Assembly (NCBI GenBank): GCA_016714085.1
Contig: JADJNW010000007.1
Span: 248,001-312,000 of the forward strand
Direction of reading: 5' to 3'
DNA length: 64,000 nt
Origin: Saprospiraceae bacterium
GTDB lineage: Bacteria > Bacteroidota > Bacteroidia > Chitinophagales > Saprospiraceae
This document shows positions 1 through 7,269 of the stretch, piece after piece (position 1 is the first letter of the stretch; each line of letters starts with the position of its first letter). A model generated the notes under the pieces. The model was given only the letters and a program-made list of their open reading frames with translations, was not told the origin of the DNA and ran no database searches. A program made the translations under genes and the position numbers.

Positions 1-240
1 CACCGTGGTCACTTTTACCTTGTCAAATCCTTTTTCTTGAAGCGCCGCTTTAATATTGATTTCGATTACATTCATCGCCGGACAGCCCGAATATGTTGGG
101 GTAATTATTACTTCTATTATATCATCTTGATGAATTTTTACATCACGTATAATACCAAGATCAGCCACCGTAAGCACCGGAATCTCAGGATCGGTCACTT
201 CTTCCAATATCGTCCAAATGTCTTCAGTTGCAGGTTTCAT
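1..240 (-). CDS. paaD: 1,2-phenylacetyl-CoA epoxidase subunit PaaD, partial (cut by window edge)
   Basis: Reading leftward from an ATG at 240, 80 codons remain open to the window edge. The product carries EEVTDPEIPVLTVADLGI near its start and TPTYSGCPAMNVIEI further on, the MIP18/DUF59 signature with its conserved Cys. That combination is typical of PaaD (PaaJ), the small accessory subunit of the phenylacetyl-CoA epoxidase cluster, thought to help mature the iron centre of the PaaABCE enzyme. Family members are about 150-165 residues, so roughly the N-terminal half is here and the other paa genes should lie to the left. The start codon lies inside a short repeated word (see the repeat at 226-318). 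A SufT-like DUF59 protein is the main alternative, but the N-terminal motif favours PaaD. Confidence 0.85.
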   Translation of the reverse strand, partial: MKPATEDIWTILEEVTDPEIPVLTVADLGIIRDVKIHQDDIIEVIITPTYSGCPAMNVIEINIKAALQEKGFDKVKVTTV

Positions 241-318
241 GTTTCATGTTGCAGGTTGCAGGTTTCATGTTGCAGGTTGTAAACATAACTTGCAACTTAT
301 AACTTTAAACCTATAACC
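226..318. repeat. Degenerate word-type inverted repeat overlapping the paaD start
   Basis: The left part repeats TTGCAGG and TTTCATG words several times; the right part (about 290-318) repeats variants of the reverse complement (CTTGCAACTT, TTTAAACCTATAACC). It can fold as an imperfect hairpin. The paaD start codon and first codons (ATGAAACCTGCAAC on the minus strand) are themselves one copy of the word, and similar copies sit just upstream. Confidence 0.7.
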
Positions 319-322
319 AAAT

Positions 323-1654
323 TCAATCCGTTTTGGTTACATCAAGATTGCGAATCATGAGTAAATAAGATTTAGCAAATTCTACCAGCGAATCATATCG
401 TAGAATACTTGTCATCGGATTTAGTTTATTATACTTGGATCGGTGCGCATCTACAATAGAATCAATAGCTTTGCGAATAGCACGTCGATTGAAATTATTA
501 TTTTGGGAATCATAAAAATCATTTTGAAAACCCAGTGTTTTAAAATAATCTCCTTCTATTACTTGAAAATAAAGATGTAATAAATCTCGATCCGGCTTTG
601 GAATAGCATAATTGAACAAACAAAAGCCTACGATATAGCCCGGCACAGCCCCTGCTACCCCCAGATGGTTATTATCCTTGTACCAATCCATATTATGCAA
701 CTCCCCGTCGATGACGCTCACTACGCGATCATGATTCACTGGCGTTGTGATGCCAAAAGTAGTGGTCACGCGGTACATTTCCTTGAAAAAATCTTCTTTA
801 GGGCGATCCATTAATTTTCGCAATTCCTTACAAAGCAGCACATTTTTCTGGGAAGTTGTCTTTTCATCTTTCGCAAAATACAAGCGGTGTATGCGCTCCA
901 GGGTTTCCATAGTATAGCCTTCGGGCTTGGTCAAATAGTCTAATTTATAAGTGAGATTAAGCAGTAAATAAGCGATTCCGCCAGGATATTGCTCTTTATT
1001 GAGTTTACCGGCATCGATTTCTTCCAGTACGATCTTGATCTGCGATTGAATAAAATTATATTTTGCTTCTTTTTCAAAATCTGATAATTCTTCCAAATGT
1101 GAACTCCCGATGGGTTGCAATACTTTGAATTCGTCGAGCAACAAATCATCTTGTTTATCGGCATTGGTAGCCACTTCCTTGAGTGCATAATAAAGTTTAT
1201 AAGGCGAGCCGTCAATGGTATACGTATCAAAAACAATCGTCAGATTATTATCATCATCCAAAGCAAAGCGGCTGTAATTGAGATCAAAATTGCGCTCGAT
1301 CAACTGGCGCATAAAGTTGACGTTGAGTTCATCGGAATGCGCGATCTTGGCTTCCGCTTTCAGCATTTTAGCATCAGCAAAACCGCTGATTTTCTTAGAA
1401 CCCTGATACAATTCAAAGCGAATGCCATCGCCATCCTCCCACCATTTTACATTGTTCTCCTGCTCGTCGCGCAAGTAACGAAAGAAAGCAAGGTAAGATT
1501 CGATATAATCTTCGGCTTCAAATTTTTCCAGAGACTGATCCCAGGCTTCGTAATTATCTGATTCTTTGTAGGAATCGCTGTAGCGCCCAAAGCGGATGTC
1601 CGGCTGTGGTGTCTTTGGTTCCGTGTTGCCAAAAATGCGTTCAAAAAAACTCAT
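323..1654 (-). CDS. Hypothetical cytoplasmic protein, 443 aa
   Basis: An uninterrupted 443-residue frame starting MSFFERIFGN. I do not recognise the family. The sequence is rich in acidic and aromatic residues, has no signal peptide or membrane segment, and looks like a mixed alpha/beta soluble protein. Residues around 100-190 (SDELNVNFMRQLIERN, then alternating hydrophobics) resemble the general pattern of small chaperone-like or YbjN-like folds, but this is only an impression. It lies on the same strand as paaD, about 80 bases upstream, separated by the word repeat, so co-transcription is possible but unsupported. Codon use looks like its neighbours. The coding assignment is safe from length and composition; the function is unknown. 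Confidence 0.75.
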   Translation of the reverse strand: MSFFERIFGNTEPKTPQPDIRFGRYSDSYKESDNYEAWDQSLEKFEAEDYIESYLAFFRYLRDEQENNVKWWEDGDGIRFELYQGSKKISGFADAKMLKAEAKIAHSDELNVNFMRQLIERNFDLNYSRFALDDDNNLTIVFDTYTIDGSPYKLYYALKEVATNADKQDDLLLDEFKVLQPIGSSHLEELSDFEKEAKYNFIQSQIKIVLEEIDAGKLNKEQYPGGIAYLLLNLTYKLDYLTKPEGYTMETLERIHRLYFAKDEKTTSQKNVLLCKELRKLMDRPKEDFFKEMYRVTTTFGITTPVNHDRVVSVIDGELHNMDWYKDNNHLGVAGAVPGYIVGFCLFNYAIPKPDRDLLHLYFQVIEGDYFKTLGFQNDFYDSQNNNFNRRAIRKAIDSIVDAHRSKYNKLNPMTSILRYDSLVEFAKSYLLMIRNLDVTKTD

Positions 1655-1830
1655 TGCAGCTGTTTCAGGTATTTATCTTGTGCAAAATGAACTCGAAAAA
1701 TAGCACTTTTGTGTGAGAAACAATAAGTTTCAAACAGAAGTTCTCGACAAACGGGTTTTGATGGTAAAATAAAAATTTATTAATTTTGATATAATATTAA
1801 GTTCTTTCATAAAGCATAGTAAATAAAAAC

Positions 1831-1859
1831 GGGTACCGAATCTTGTGACCCGAGTACCC
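1831..1859 (-). terminator. Rho-independent terminator of the MarR-GNAT gene
   Basis: GGGTAC at 1831-1836 pairs with GTACCC at 1854-1859. Read on the minus strand the hairpin is followed by GTTTTTATTT, and it lies about 30 bases after the stop codon of the gene that ends at 1887. Confidence 0.65.
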
Positions 1860-1886
1860 TAAAAGCATGAAGTAATTCTTGCGATT

Positions 1887-2828
1887 TTATAGCTCCAATT
1901 CCATTTGGATATTGCTCCGTTCATACGGCGAAGGCTTACCTACAATCCTCTGAAAACCAAGCTTATAATACAAATTAATCGCTGGTTCTAATCGGGTATT
2001 ACTTTCTAAATATAGTTTTTTTGCACCTAAAGTTCTGGCTTTTTTGATCACCGCTTGCCCCAAGAGCCAACCAATATTCTTGCCTTGCGCACTTTCGGTC
2101 ACCGCCATCTTGGCGAGTTCAAAAGTTTTTCCTACTTTGATCATCGCGCAAGTCCCAACGATTTCGCCCTCGTATTGCGCCAGAAAAATATGTCCGCCGG
2201 GCTTCAATATCTTTTCATTTGGATGCTCAAGCGCTTGTCTGTCAGCATCTTCTACTGTAAAATATTTTTCAATCCATTCATAATTAAGTCTTTTAAAATC
2301 CTCGTGATATTTCGGTTTATAATCAATTATCTCTACCAATTGGCTCTCGCGGTACTTGCGTTGATCGCGCACTCTGCTATAAAAATCGCGCTGTCCCAGC
2401 AAAAATTCGATTTCTTCTATCGCGCGCCAAAGATTTTCTTGCATTTCGCCAAATAATTCTTCGATCGTAGCGTCCACATCTTTATATTGTTTTTCAATTT
2501 TCGGAAGCAAGGATTTGCCTTTTTCCGTGAGTTTTAATTCACTCACGCGTCCATCCGATTTGCTTTTACTGAGCGATACCAAGCCTGCCTTGCGCATTTC
2601 TTTGGCAATATTACTCACCGATACGTGCGACTGCCCTATGATTTGTGCGACCTCGCTTACCGAACATTTTTGTTGTTGTGATAATGTATAAAATACTGGA
2701 AACCACTTGGGTTGCAATGCTACATCGTATAATTGATATACTTTCGTGGCTTCCTCGGTAATGGTATCGCTGAGGCGACGCAGCCGGCTGCCTAAAGCCA
2801 TTTTACCAATTTTATTGTAAAAATCCAT
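1887..2828 (-). CDS. MarR-family regulator fused to a GNAT acetyltransferase
   Basis: The frame is open from 2900, but the ATG at 2828 (MDFYNKIGKMALGSRL) is preferred: the longer version begins with an atypical segment that runs through the operator. Residues about 15-150 form a MarR winged helix: SVSEVAQIIGQSHVSVSNIAKEM is the recognition-helix region and SDGRVSELKLTEKG the wing. Residues about 165-312 form a GNAT domain, with acetyl-CoA loop ESAQGKNIGWLLGQAVIKKA and the final GFQRI strand. This two-domain architecture is known in bacteria (helix-turn-helix/GNAT bifunctional proteins), and the acetylation substrate is generally unknown. The gene stands alone, has a terminator behind it and two palindromic half-sites just ahead of it, so autoregulation is likely. 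Confidence 0.85.
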   Translation of the reverse strand: MDFYNKIGKMALGSRLRRLSDTITEEATKVYQLYDVALQPKWFPVFYTLSQQQKCSVSEVAQIIGQSHVSVSNIAKEMRKAGLVSLSKSKSDGRVSELKLTEKGKSLLPKIEKQYKDVDATIEELFGEMQENLWRAIEEIEFLLGQRDFYSRVRDQRKYRESQLVEIIDYKPKYHEDFKRLNYEWIEKYFTVEDADRQALEHPNEKILKPGGHIFLAQYEGEIVGTCAMIKVGKTFELAKMAVTESAQGKNIGWLLGQAVIKKARTLGAKKLYLESNTRLEPAINLYYKLGFQRIVGKPSPYERSNIQMELEL

Positions 2829-2841
2829 ATTTATATAATAA

Positions 2842-2863
2842 ATTACGTAATCAATTACGCAAT
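2842..2863. promoter_or_regulatory. Likely MarR autoregulatory operator
   Basis: Two copies of ATTACGYAAT, each itself a palindrome or near-palindrome, lie at 2842-2851 and 2854-2863, so their centres are 12 bases apart. They sit 14-35 bases upstream of the chosen ATG at 2828. MarR proteins bind such short AT-rich palindromes as dimers; the assignment to this regulator is inferred from position. Confidence 0.55.
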
Positions 2864-2940
2864 TTATTTCAAAAAATAATTCCACGCAAGATGTAAACAA
2901 AAATATTCCTCCTTCAAAAGTTTAACTTTCAAAGAAAGCC

Positions 2941-3546
2941 TTATTCGATAAGGGTATCCAGAGTTTGCACTAAATTAGTTGCCTTCGTTTTTAATTGAGT
3001 GCCAATCGATTGGTAAGTTTTGAAATCCATGATATACTCGGCATAAATAGGCTTGAGATGGGTCGAATCGATATAATAAACAACGGTATCATCTTGTGCA
3101 TACGGCAGGATATGATCTTGCCCAAATTCGTACAAAGCATTGTATTTGCGCAAAGCGCTTTCCAGAAAATTATAATACAAAGCCATATCTGTTAGTAGCT
3201 GAATATCAAGCAAATCAACCGCGCCGGAAGCAATCGCAGCTTGCCAGAAGCTATTGGGCGGCCGATCCGCACCGGTGTAGGAGTAGCGAAAAGGCGCAGG
3301 CATTTGTCCATACTGAAGTCGGTTTTCAAAATCCTTGATCAAAGCATCTGTTTCTGCCAAATGCGCGGTAGCGCCATCGATGAACAACTGCAATTCCTGT
3401 CGCAATCCTGTCAGAATCTGCGTTTTCTTTCTGGTTGCCTGTTGTTTTTGCTGCAAATCGCTGAATACAAAGGCCAGATAAACCCCGATAAAAATAACGA
3501 TCAATTCAAACAAAAACCTTTGCAGGGTGGGCTTCCAGTTTTTCAT
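2941..3546 (-). CDS. Hypothetical membrane-anchored protein, 201 aa
   Basis: The product begins MKNWKPTLQRFLFELIVIFI and has one strong hydrophobic segment at about residues 12-30, followed by a charged, glutamine- and lysine-rich stretch suggestive of a coiled coil (QQKQQATRKKTQILTGLRQE). The remainder is helical and acidic with no cysteines in obvious motifs. The single N-terminal helix with a long soluble tail resembles several uncharacterised Bacteroidota families of inner-membrane proteins (DUF6090-like layout), but I cannot assign it to one. It ends about 110 bases downstream of the MarR-GNAT reading start on the same strand and is divergent from the glycerate kinase gene. Function unknown. 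Confidence 0.7.
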   Translation of the reverse strand: MKNWKPTLQRFLFELIVIFIGVYLAFVFSDLQQKQQATRKKTQILTGLRQELQLFIDGATAHLAETDALIKDFENRLQYGQMPAPFRYSYTGADRPPNSFWQAAIASGAVDLLDIQLLTDMALYYNFLESALRKYNALYEFGQDHILPYAQDDTVVYYIDSTHLKPIYAEYIMDFKTYQSIGTQLKTKATNLVQTLDTLIE

Positions 3547-3685
3547 AGCTTTGTTTTTATAGAATGATACATAGTAATACTCCGAGTTGCTTGCATCGTT
3601 ATCACAAAACGACGAACGTACCGAATAATACTACGAACAAAGAATTAGAAATGATGCCTAACTTTATACGCGAATACAAAGATTT

Positions 3686-4813
3686 ATGAAAATTCTCATT
3701 GCTACCGATTCATTCAAAGATGCGCTGCCGGCAATCGAAGTGTGCAAATCCATTGAGCGCGGCATCAATTTGGCAAATCCAAGCATTGAAACGATCCTTT
3801 TCCCTTTGGGTGATGGTGGCGAAGGCACTTCTGAAATCCTGACTTTTCATTCCAAAGGCAAATGGATAAAGCTAAAAGTAAATGACCCACTCTTTCGGGA
3901 AGTTGAAGCGGGTTATGGTATTTCTTCTAATGGTCGAACCGCTTTTATCGAAATGGCCCAAGCAGCTGGCTTGCAATTATTAAAATCCGAAGAACGTAAT
4001 CCCCTCAAAACCACCACTTATGGCGTCGGAGAAATGATTTTAGATGCTATCAAGCATGGCGTCCAGAATATCGTCTTGTGCATTGGCGGTAGCGCTACGA
4101 ATGACGCCGGGATCGGTATGGCCGGGGCTTTGGGGTATGAATTTATTGACCATTTAACATTGGCCATTGACCAACTGATAGGAGAAAATCTTTCAAAAAT
4201 CAATCAAATTCATCATTCCCATATCACCCCATCGCCCAATTCTCCTATCACCACAACCGTCCTTTGCGATGTAGATAATCCTTTATTCGGCCCGAGCGGC
4301 GCAGCCCATATTTATGCTCGCCAAAAAGGTGCAGATGATGCAACAATTGCTGAGTTAGACACTGGTTTACAGCATTTTGCAAAGGTTTTAGAGCAGCATT
4401 TTGGGCGCGATTTTGCACAAATCCCTGGCGCTGGCGCGGCGGGTGGACTTGGAGCAGGTGCAATGGCATTTTTAAATGCTGAATTAAAACCAGGTATTGA
4501 AACCGTATTGCAATTGACTGATTTTGAGCGATATTTAAATAATATTGATTTAATTATTACCGGCGAAGGCAAAATTGATAGTCAGACTTTGCATGGCAAA
4601 CTTATCAGCGGGATTGTAAAAAAATCTAATAAGATTCCGGTGATCGCGCTTTGCGGAACATTGCTGGCTACGCCAGAGGAAATCAAGCAAATTGGCTTGA
4701 AGGCTGCGTTTTCGATTCTGAATCGACCAATGCCATTGGAAACTGCGCTCGCAGAAACTGCTCGGCTACTGGAACAAAGTGCTTTTCAATTAGTACGCGC
4801 TTTTGAGCATTGA
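3686..4813 (+). CDS. Glycerate kinase (type I, GlxK/GarK family)
   Basis: A 375-residue protein of the normal family length (about 375-385). It starts MKILIATDSFKDALPAIEVC, the typical substrate-binding opening of glycerate kinase I, and contains PLGDGGEGTSEIL, VLCIGGSATNDAGIGMAGAL, PGAGAAGGLGAGAMAFL and DLIITGEGKIDSQTLHGK, all hallmarks of PF02595. The enzyme phosphorylates D-glycerate with ATP, giving 2-phosphoglycerate in this family, so it feeds glyoxylate or sugar-acid degradation into lower glycolysis. No glyoxylate carboligase or tartronate reductase gene is adjacent. The trehalase gene starts 51 bases downstream on the same strand, suggesting one transcript. Confidence 0.93.
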   Translation: MKILIATDSFKDALPAIEVCKSIERGINLANPSIETILFPLGDGGEGTSEILTFHSKGKWIKLKVNDPLFREVEAGYGISSNGRTAFIEMAQAAGLQLLKSEERNPLKTTTYGVGEMILDAIKHGVQNIVLCIGGSATNDAGIGMAGALGYEFIDHLTLAIDQLIGENLSKINQIHHSHITPSPNSPITTTVLCDVDNPLFGPSGAAHIYARQKGADDATIAELDTGLQHFAKVLEQHFGRDFAQIPGAGAAGGLGAGAMAFLNAELKPGIETVLQLTDFERYLNNIDLIITGEGKIDSQTLHGKLISGIVKKSNKIPVIALCGTLLATPEEIKQIGLKAAFSILNRPMPLETALAETARLLEQSAFQLVRAFEH

Positions 4814-4864
4814 ACTAAACAAATAAAAAATTCACTAAATTGCGCCGAAATTAAACATCAAATA

Positions 4865-6457
4865 ATGAAACTACTTAAATTCTTATCGCTTGCCTCCTTT
4901 TTAATATTATTTGCTTGCCAAAAAGATCAAAAATCCTCATTGCCTTTTGAGGATCCGATGCAAAATTTTCCGCCGGATCAAAGATTCAGGGATTTATTCA
5001 ACGAGGTACAGTACAATCGGATTTTCCCGGATGGGAAAACCTTTGCTGACTGTATTCCAAAGTTCCCAACCGATACCATTATGGCGCATTTTGAAGCCCG
5101 AAAAAAAGAAATGAACCGAAGAGGATTGGAAGCATTTGTGAAGGAGCATTTTGACCTTCCAACCGCGTATGTCACTAATTATCAAAGCGATACCTCTCGA
5201 AGCCCAGCGCAGCATATCAATGAACTTTGGACAGTGCTTACTCGTGAGCCGAACCTGGGGGATGTGGGTTCGCTGATAGGTTTGCCTAAGCCTTATATCG
5301 TGCCAGGTGGGCGTTTCCGCGAAATTTACTATTGGGATAGCTATTTCACAATGCTGGGATTGCAGACTGCGAATAAATCGGATATGATTGAAAATATGCT
5401 CGATAATTTTGCATATCTTATTGATGGTATGGGTTTTATACCAAACGGAAATCGTACATATTTCATAAGTCGCTCTCAGCCACCGTTTTTCGCTGCGATG
5501 ATAGAATTGCTTGCAAAAGAGAAAGGTGATGAGGTTTATAAAAAATATTTGCCCCAGCTACAGAAAGAACACAATTTTTGGATGGATCGCCAGGATGAAA
5601 AAGACATAGGTAAAGCCATTAACAAACGCTCTGTTGGACTCAAGGATGGCAGCAATCTCAACCGCTATTGGGATGAGCGCGACCAACCCCGTGCTGAAAG
5701 CTTTCGTGAAGACATAGTCACCGCCAGAGCAAGTAAACGTTCCGAAAACCGTGTATATCGTGACCTTCGGGCTGCTTGTGAGTCTGGCTGGGATTTTAGT
5801 AGCCGTTGGTTTGCCGATGATTCTACTTTGACCAGCATTCATACAACCGACATCATTCCTGTGGATTTAAACGCGCTTTTGTACAATCTTGAAAAGACGC
5901 TGGAAAAGGCATATACCTTGAATGGTGATAACGAAAATGCCAATATTTACAAGCAATTGGCAGATCAACGCTTAGATGCTCTGCAACGCTACTGCTGGAA
6001 TGCACAAAGTGGCTTTTTTGAAGATTATGATTTTGTAGCAGATCGAAAAACTGGAAAGCTGTCACTTGCTGGCGTTTATCCTTTATTTTTCAAAATGGCT
6101 ACGCCGGAACAAGCACAAGCTGTTGCAGCAGTCATTGAGCGCGATTTTTTGAAACCCGGAGGTGTAGTAACTACGCTGAATACTACTGGTCAGCAATGGG
6201 ATGCGCCCAATGGCTGGGCGCCTTTGCAGTGGATGACGATTCAGGGTTTGCGCAATTATGGTTTCGACGAACTCGCTGACACAATCAAACAACGCTGGGT
6301 TGATCTCAATGTAAAAGTGTATAAAAATACCGGTAAAATGGTAGAAAAATATAATGTAATAGATATGAACCTGAAAGCCGGTGGCGGTGAATATGCTTTG
6401 CAAGATGGCTTTGGTTGGACGAATGGCGTTTTATTAAAATTATTATCAGAAAAGTAA
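4865..6457 (+). CDS. treA: Alpha,alpha-trehalase, lipoprotein (GH37)
   Basis: 530 residues. The N terminus has a lipoprotein signal with lipobox LFAC (Cys about residue 18), so the mature enzyme is probably an envelope lipoprotein. Both GH37 signatures are present: PGGRFREIYYWDSYF near residues 146-160 and QWDAPNGWAPLQW near 443-455. These lie around the catalytic acid and base of the (alpha/alpha)6 barrel. The enzyme hydrolyses trehalose to two glucose molecules. Length matches periplasmic trehalases. It probably shares a transcript with the upstream glycerate kinase. No trehalose transporter or synthesis gene is visible nearby, so a catabolic or osmotic role is inferred from the family alone. 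Confidence 0.94.
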   Translation: MKLLKFLSLASFLILFACQKDQKSSLPFEDPMQNFPPDQRFRDLFNEVQYNRIFPDGKTFADCIPKFPTDTIMAHFEARKKEMNRRGLEAFVKEHFDLPTAYVTNYQSDTSRSPAQHINELWTVLTREPNLGDVGSLIGLPKPYIVPGGRFREIYYWDSYFTMLGLQTANKSDMIENMLDNFAYLIDGMGFIPNGNRTYFISRSQPPFFAAMIELLAKEKGDEVYKKYLPQLQKEHNFWMDRQDEKDIGKAINKRSVGLKDGSNLNRYWDERDQPRAESFREDIVTARASKRSENRVYRDLRAACESGWDFSSRWFADDSTLTSIHTTDIIPVDLNALLYNLEKTLEKAYTLNGDNENANIYKQLADQRLDALQRYCWNAQSGFFEDYDFVADRKTGKLSLAGVYPLFFKMATPEQAQAVAAVIERDFLKPGGVVTTLNTTGQQWDAPNGWAPLQWMTIQGLRNYGFDELADTIKQRWVDLNVKVYKNTGKMVEKYNVIDMNLKAGGGEYALQDGFGWTNGVLLKLLSEK

Positions 6458-6466
6458 TAGTTATAT

Positions 6467-6623
6467 AATAATGCTGCTTGCTTATAAGGCTATGAATTAA
6501 ATTTTATAATAACTGTCTGGCGAATTTCTAAAATATGCCAGACTTATTGGAGTCAGGAATTTTTATTATACAACTAAATCCAAAGTTTACTTATTTAGTT
6601 TTTATTTAGTAAGCAGCATTATT
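6467..6623. terminator. Nested inverted repeats between convergent genes
   Basis: AATAATGCTGCTTGCT (6467-6482) is the near-exact reverse complement of AGTAAGCAGCATTATT (6608-6623), framing nearly the whole gap. Inside, GTCTGGC (6515-6521) pairs perfectly with GCCAGAC (6537-6543). A bidirectional terminator for the trehalase and Uma2 transcripts is the simplest reading; the outer pair is longer than a terminator needs. Confidence 0.5.
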
Positions 6624-6624
6624 T

Positions 6625-7194
6625 TTATTTAAATTTTACCTTTTGAAAAACGGTTGCCATAGGAAGAGAAGCCTTTAAAATCGGCAATTCAATTGTCTCA
6701 TCCAAAGAAGTGAAAAAATCAAGCATCCAGCGTTCTTCCACGCGGCTATACATTTCCACTATCGGCTTATCTTGCGAAATAAGTAAATAATATTGTAAAG
6801 AAGGTAAATTGCTGTATTGGCGAAGTTTTTCTCCCCGATCAATAGCAGCAGTACTTTCAGAAAGTACTTCGATAATCAAGATAGGCTGCGTGGTAGCGTG
6901 TGTATCGACATCATCAGCAACGGGTACAACCACCAGATCAGGATAACGATAAAGTTTGCCACTTTCTACCATGAGTCGCACTTCATGCATATAAATTTCA
7001 AATAAATCACTATTTAAAGTATCATCAAGCCATTTACCACAATTTAAGGCTATTCGATTTGCAATTTTACTTTCGCCGGACATAGGGATTAGTTTACCGT
7101 ACACAAATTCGTGCCGGATTTCCGAGGTTTTTTCCAATTCAAAATATTCCTCGACCGTATATATTTTCTCGCTCGTTTGAACCATAACAGGCAT
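6625..7194 (-). CDS. Uma2 family (DUF820) endonuclease-like protein
   Basis: 189 residues, the usual length of the Uma2/DUF820 family, which has a PD-(D/E)XK nuclease fold. Visible features are YTVEEYFELEKTSEIRHEFV at the start, the active-site stretch YPDLVVV with its Asp, and ILIIEVLSEST, the strand carrying the conserved Glu, followed by AIDRGEKLRQYSNLPSLQYY. These are the family's standard blocks in order. Uma2 proteins are abundant in Cyanobacteria and Bacteroidota and often exist in many copies; their biological role is not established. The start MPVMVQTSEK gives the family N-terminus. The gene stands alone, convergent with trehalase, and may be terminated by the inverted repeats at 6467-6623. 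Confidence 0.88.
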   Translation of the reverse strand: MPVMVQTSEKIYTVEEYFELEKTSEIRHEFVYGKLIPMSGESKIANRIALNCGKWLDDTLNSDLFEIYMHEVRLMVESGKLYRYPDLVVVPVADDVDTHATTQPILIIEVLSESTAAIDRGEKLRQYSNLPSLQYYLLISQDKPIVEMYSRVEERWMLDFFTSLDETIELPILKASLPMATVFQKVKFK

Positions 7195-7216
7195 TTATAC
7201 AAAAATAACGAAAAAA

Positions 7217-7266
7217 TCAACATCCAGGTTGCAAAAACCTGACACCTCCAACCTAAAACCTATCTA
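7217..7266. repeat. Short word-type repeat between Uma2 and peptidase genes
   Basis: CAGGTTGCAAAAACCTG forms a small hairpin, followed by the related words ACCTCCAACCTAAAACC. The vocabulary (AACCT, GGTT) is shared within the gap and resembles the gaps near 32.1 and 57.1 kb. Confidence 0.45.
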
Positions 7267-7269
7267 TAA

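Noticed and set aside
37..282. 81-residue plus-strand frame
   Set aside because: Antisense to paaD and ending in the word repeat.
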